Source: an uncultured bacterium (GTDB lineage Bacteria > Bdellovibrionota_C > UBA2361 > CAKMMH01). From it: a stretch of 6,630 nt of DNA. The notes below the pieces were generated by a model. The model did no database searches. It was given only the letters and a program-made list of their open reading frames with translations, and was not told the origin of the DNA. Positions within the stretch are counted from its first letter, which is position 1. Every line of letters starts with the position of its first letter. Below are positions 5,944-6,630 of this stretch, piece by piece. The stretch is taken from assembly GCA_927798255.1 (NCBI GenBank), contig CAKMMH010000102.1:1-6630 (forward strand), written 5' to 3'. Made by a program: the position numbers and the translations under genes.

Positions 5944-6363
5944 ATGTGTAATCCGGTTCCTTTACTGGACGAGGTTTTTCGGGCGTTGGCTCCGAACAAG
6001 GAAGATTTGCAAGACATAAATGAAAGTTTTAAAAAGACTTCATTTAAAAGTTTCCCGACTCGACTCGGGCAACAACATGCTTGGCTTGATGTTCTTTCGA
6101 ACTTAACCTGCGACACCAAAAAAGCTATGCGCCAGAATAAAGGGTATTCACTTATTAAGAAAAACCAAGAGAGGGCTCTTTACGAGAAGCTTTACTACTT
6201 GGGAAAACTTCGCTCGGTGCTTGAAGTAAGCGCTGGCGATTTAGCAAACAACGAGTACGCACTCCTTTACGAGTTTAATGTTCTCTTGGTTGCCAAATGG
6301 ATACTCTTTAAGGACAGTAAGAGCAAATTTGAAAAATTGCTCTCGAGGATGAACGCACTCTAG
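5944..6363 (+). CDS. Unrecognised 139-residue protein in the TIR-bounded cassette
   Basis: I do not recognise a family. From the ATG at 5944 the frame runs 139 codons to TAG; an open frame extends back to TTG at 5869 (164 codons), but that part crosses the terminal repeat. The protein looks soluble, basic and mostly helical, with no signal peptide and no convincing membrane span; the most hydrophobic stretch is ALLYEFNVLLVAKWILF near the C terminus. Lys and Arg are frequent, as in KKAMRQNKGYSLIKKNQER. A pair of cysteines (Cys2 of the chosen start, and one in NLTCDTKK) is too isolated for a zinc motif. Codon use differs from the transporter and adhE (CGG, CCG, GGG and GAG appear), which suggests recent arrival. 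It is the only gene between the inverted repeats, so it may be cargo or the remains of a mobility or accessory protein. Real coding is likely from length, RBS and composition, but not proven. Confidence 0.6.
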   Translation: MCNPVPLLDEVFRALAPNKEDLQDINESFKKTSFKSFPTRLGQQHAWLDVLSNLTCDTKKAMRQNKGYSLIKKNQERALYEKLYYLGKLRSVLEVSAGDLANNEYALLYEFNVLLVAKWILFKDSKSKFEKLLSRMNAL

Positions 6364-6485
6364 TCTTACGAAAAGAGATATATAGGTTATTAAGAATGAT
6401 CTTAAAAAACTATATGACGCGTTAAAACTTTACACCTAGGTACGGGAGGGCCTAATAACGCAATTTTGAAGGATTTGCCAAGAAC

Positions 6486-6502
6486 TTTTTGCCTCCCAAT
6501 TC
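6486..6502. repeat. Right terminal inverted repeat of the cassette
   Basis: Reads TTTTTGCCTCCCAATTC, the inverted mate of 5881-5897. Sixteen of its bases also match the internal motif at 3190-3205 in 14 positions. Confidence 0.6.
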
Positions 6503-6532
6503 ATTATTTTACCATATTCATCATTTTACCAT
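6501..6532 (+). repeat. Short direct repeat abutting the cassette
   Basis: TCATTATTTTACCAT (6501-6515) is followed by TCATCATTTTACCAT (6518-6532): 14 of 15 bases match at a period of 17. It begins at the very end of the right terminal repeat and may be a slippage product or part of the pre-insertion site. Confidence 0.5.
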
Positions 6533-6630
6533 TTTAAGCTAACAAACATTAACTCAAATAACTTAAAATAAATATGTAGTTTAATATTAATCCTAAGGAA
6601 ATATATTAATTTTATTTTAATAAAATCAAC
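6503..6630. other. AT-rich right flank without a gene
   Basis: Apart from the direct repeat above, it holds a perfect 8-bp inverted repeat with a two-base loop at 6609-6626 (ATTTTATT-TT-AATAAAAT), low in complexity. AAGGA near 6594-6598 resembles a ribosome binding site, but no start codon follows at a usable distance before the window ends. Confidence 0.4.

Larger units (their letters stand above)
5881..6502 (+). mobile_element. Cassette or non-autonomous element with 17-bp terminal inverted repeats
   Basis: The left end 5881-5897 and the right end 6486-6502 are inverted copies matching in 15 of 17 positions (GAATT, two variable bases, GAGGCAAAAA). The interior is clearly more GC-rich than the flanks and carries one gene in the forward direction. 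AATT lies at both outer edges and could be a 4-bp target duplication, but it is palindromic and so cannot be told from the repeat. The left end also forms its own hairpin, GGCAAAAAA/TTTTTTGCC (5890-5912). The right end can pair GGGAGG (6444-6449) with CCTCCC (6492-6497). ACCTAGGT at 6434-6441 is a perfect palindrome. No recognisable transposase or integrase is present, so movement would need an enzyme from elsewhere. Alternatives are a degraded insertion sequence or a genomic island remnant. Confidence 0.5.

Noticed and set aside
5937..6119. Minus-strand frame of 60 codons in the cassette
   Set aside because: It lies opposite the longer forward gene that has a well-placed GGAG; no supporting signal was found on the minus strand.
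1..6630. CRISPR array, toxin-antitoxin pair or defence operon
   Set aside because: No regularly spaced repeats with unique spacers, no adjacent small gene pair, and no recognisable defence domain were found.

Overview
The window is AT-rich bacterial DNA using the standard bacterial code: UGG encodes Trp, and TAA or TAG ends the other reading frames. It has the look of a fermentative, probably host-associated or genome-reducing bacterium. The support is a fermentative adhE that carries fresh nonsense codons, long empty AT-rich spacers, a tRNA gene without an encoded CCA, and GC-richer repeat-like inserts. The sequence does not fix the phylum. A termite-gut endosymbiont of the Endomicrobium type would fit the pattern, but that is only a guess.

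Layout. Positions 1-197 hold no gene. Positions 198-260 form a long stem-loop just past the 3' end of adhE. Positions 293-2947 (minus strand) are an 884-codon adhE in one uninterrupted frame, except that two TAA codons sit exactly where the two serines of the conserved SGTGSE motif belong. Positions 2985-3291 hold a GC-rich, heavily self-complementary element with 11-bp terminal inverted repeats, inserted between adhE and the sequence upstream of it. A tRNA-Gly(CCC) lies at 3495-3567. After an empty AT-rich spacer, positions 4012-5775 encode a Na+/phosphate symporter fused to a PhoU-like domain, with a promoter so close that the mRNA may be almost leaderless. Positions 5881-6502 look like a second mobile or cassette-like insert: 17-bp terminal inverted repeats (15 of 17 matching), base and codon composition unlike the neighbours, and one unrecognised 139-codon gene. 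The remaining 128 bases are AT-rich with short repeats only.

How it fits together. AdhE would take acetyl-CoA through acetaldehyde to ethanol and reoxidise NADH. As written, the acetaldehyde dehydrogenase half is intact and the alcohol dehydrogenase half is cut off. The phosphate transporter is an independent gene pointing the other way. The two GC-rich inserts are linked by a 16-base motif, TTTTGCCTCNNAATTC, present once in the first and at both ends of the second. This suggests they share an ancestry or a recognising enzyme. The points most worth a second look are the paired Ser-to-TAA changes, the structured element upstream of adhE, and the TIR-bounded cassette with its orphan protein.
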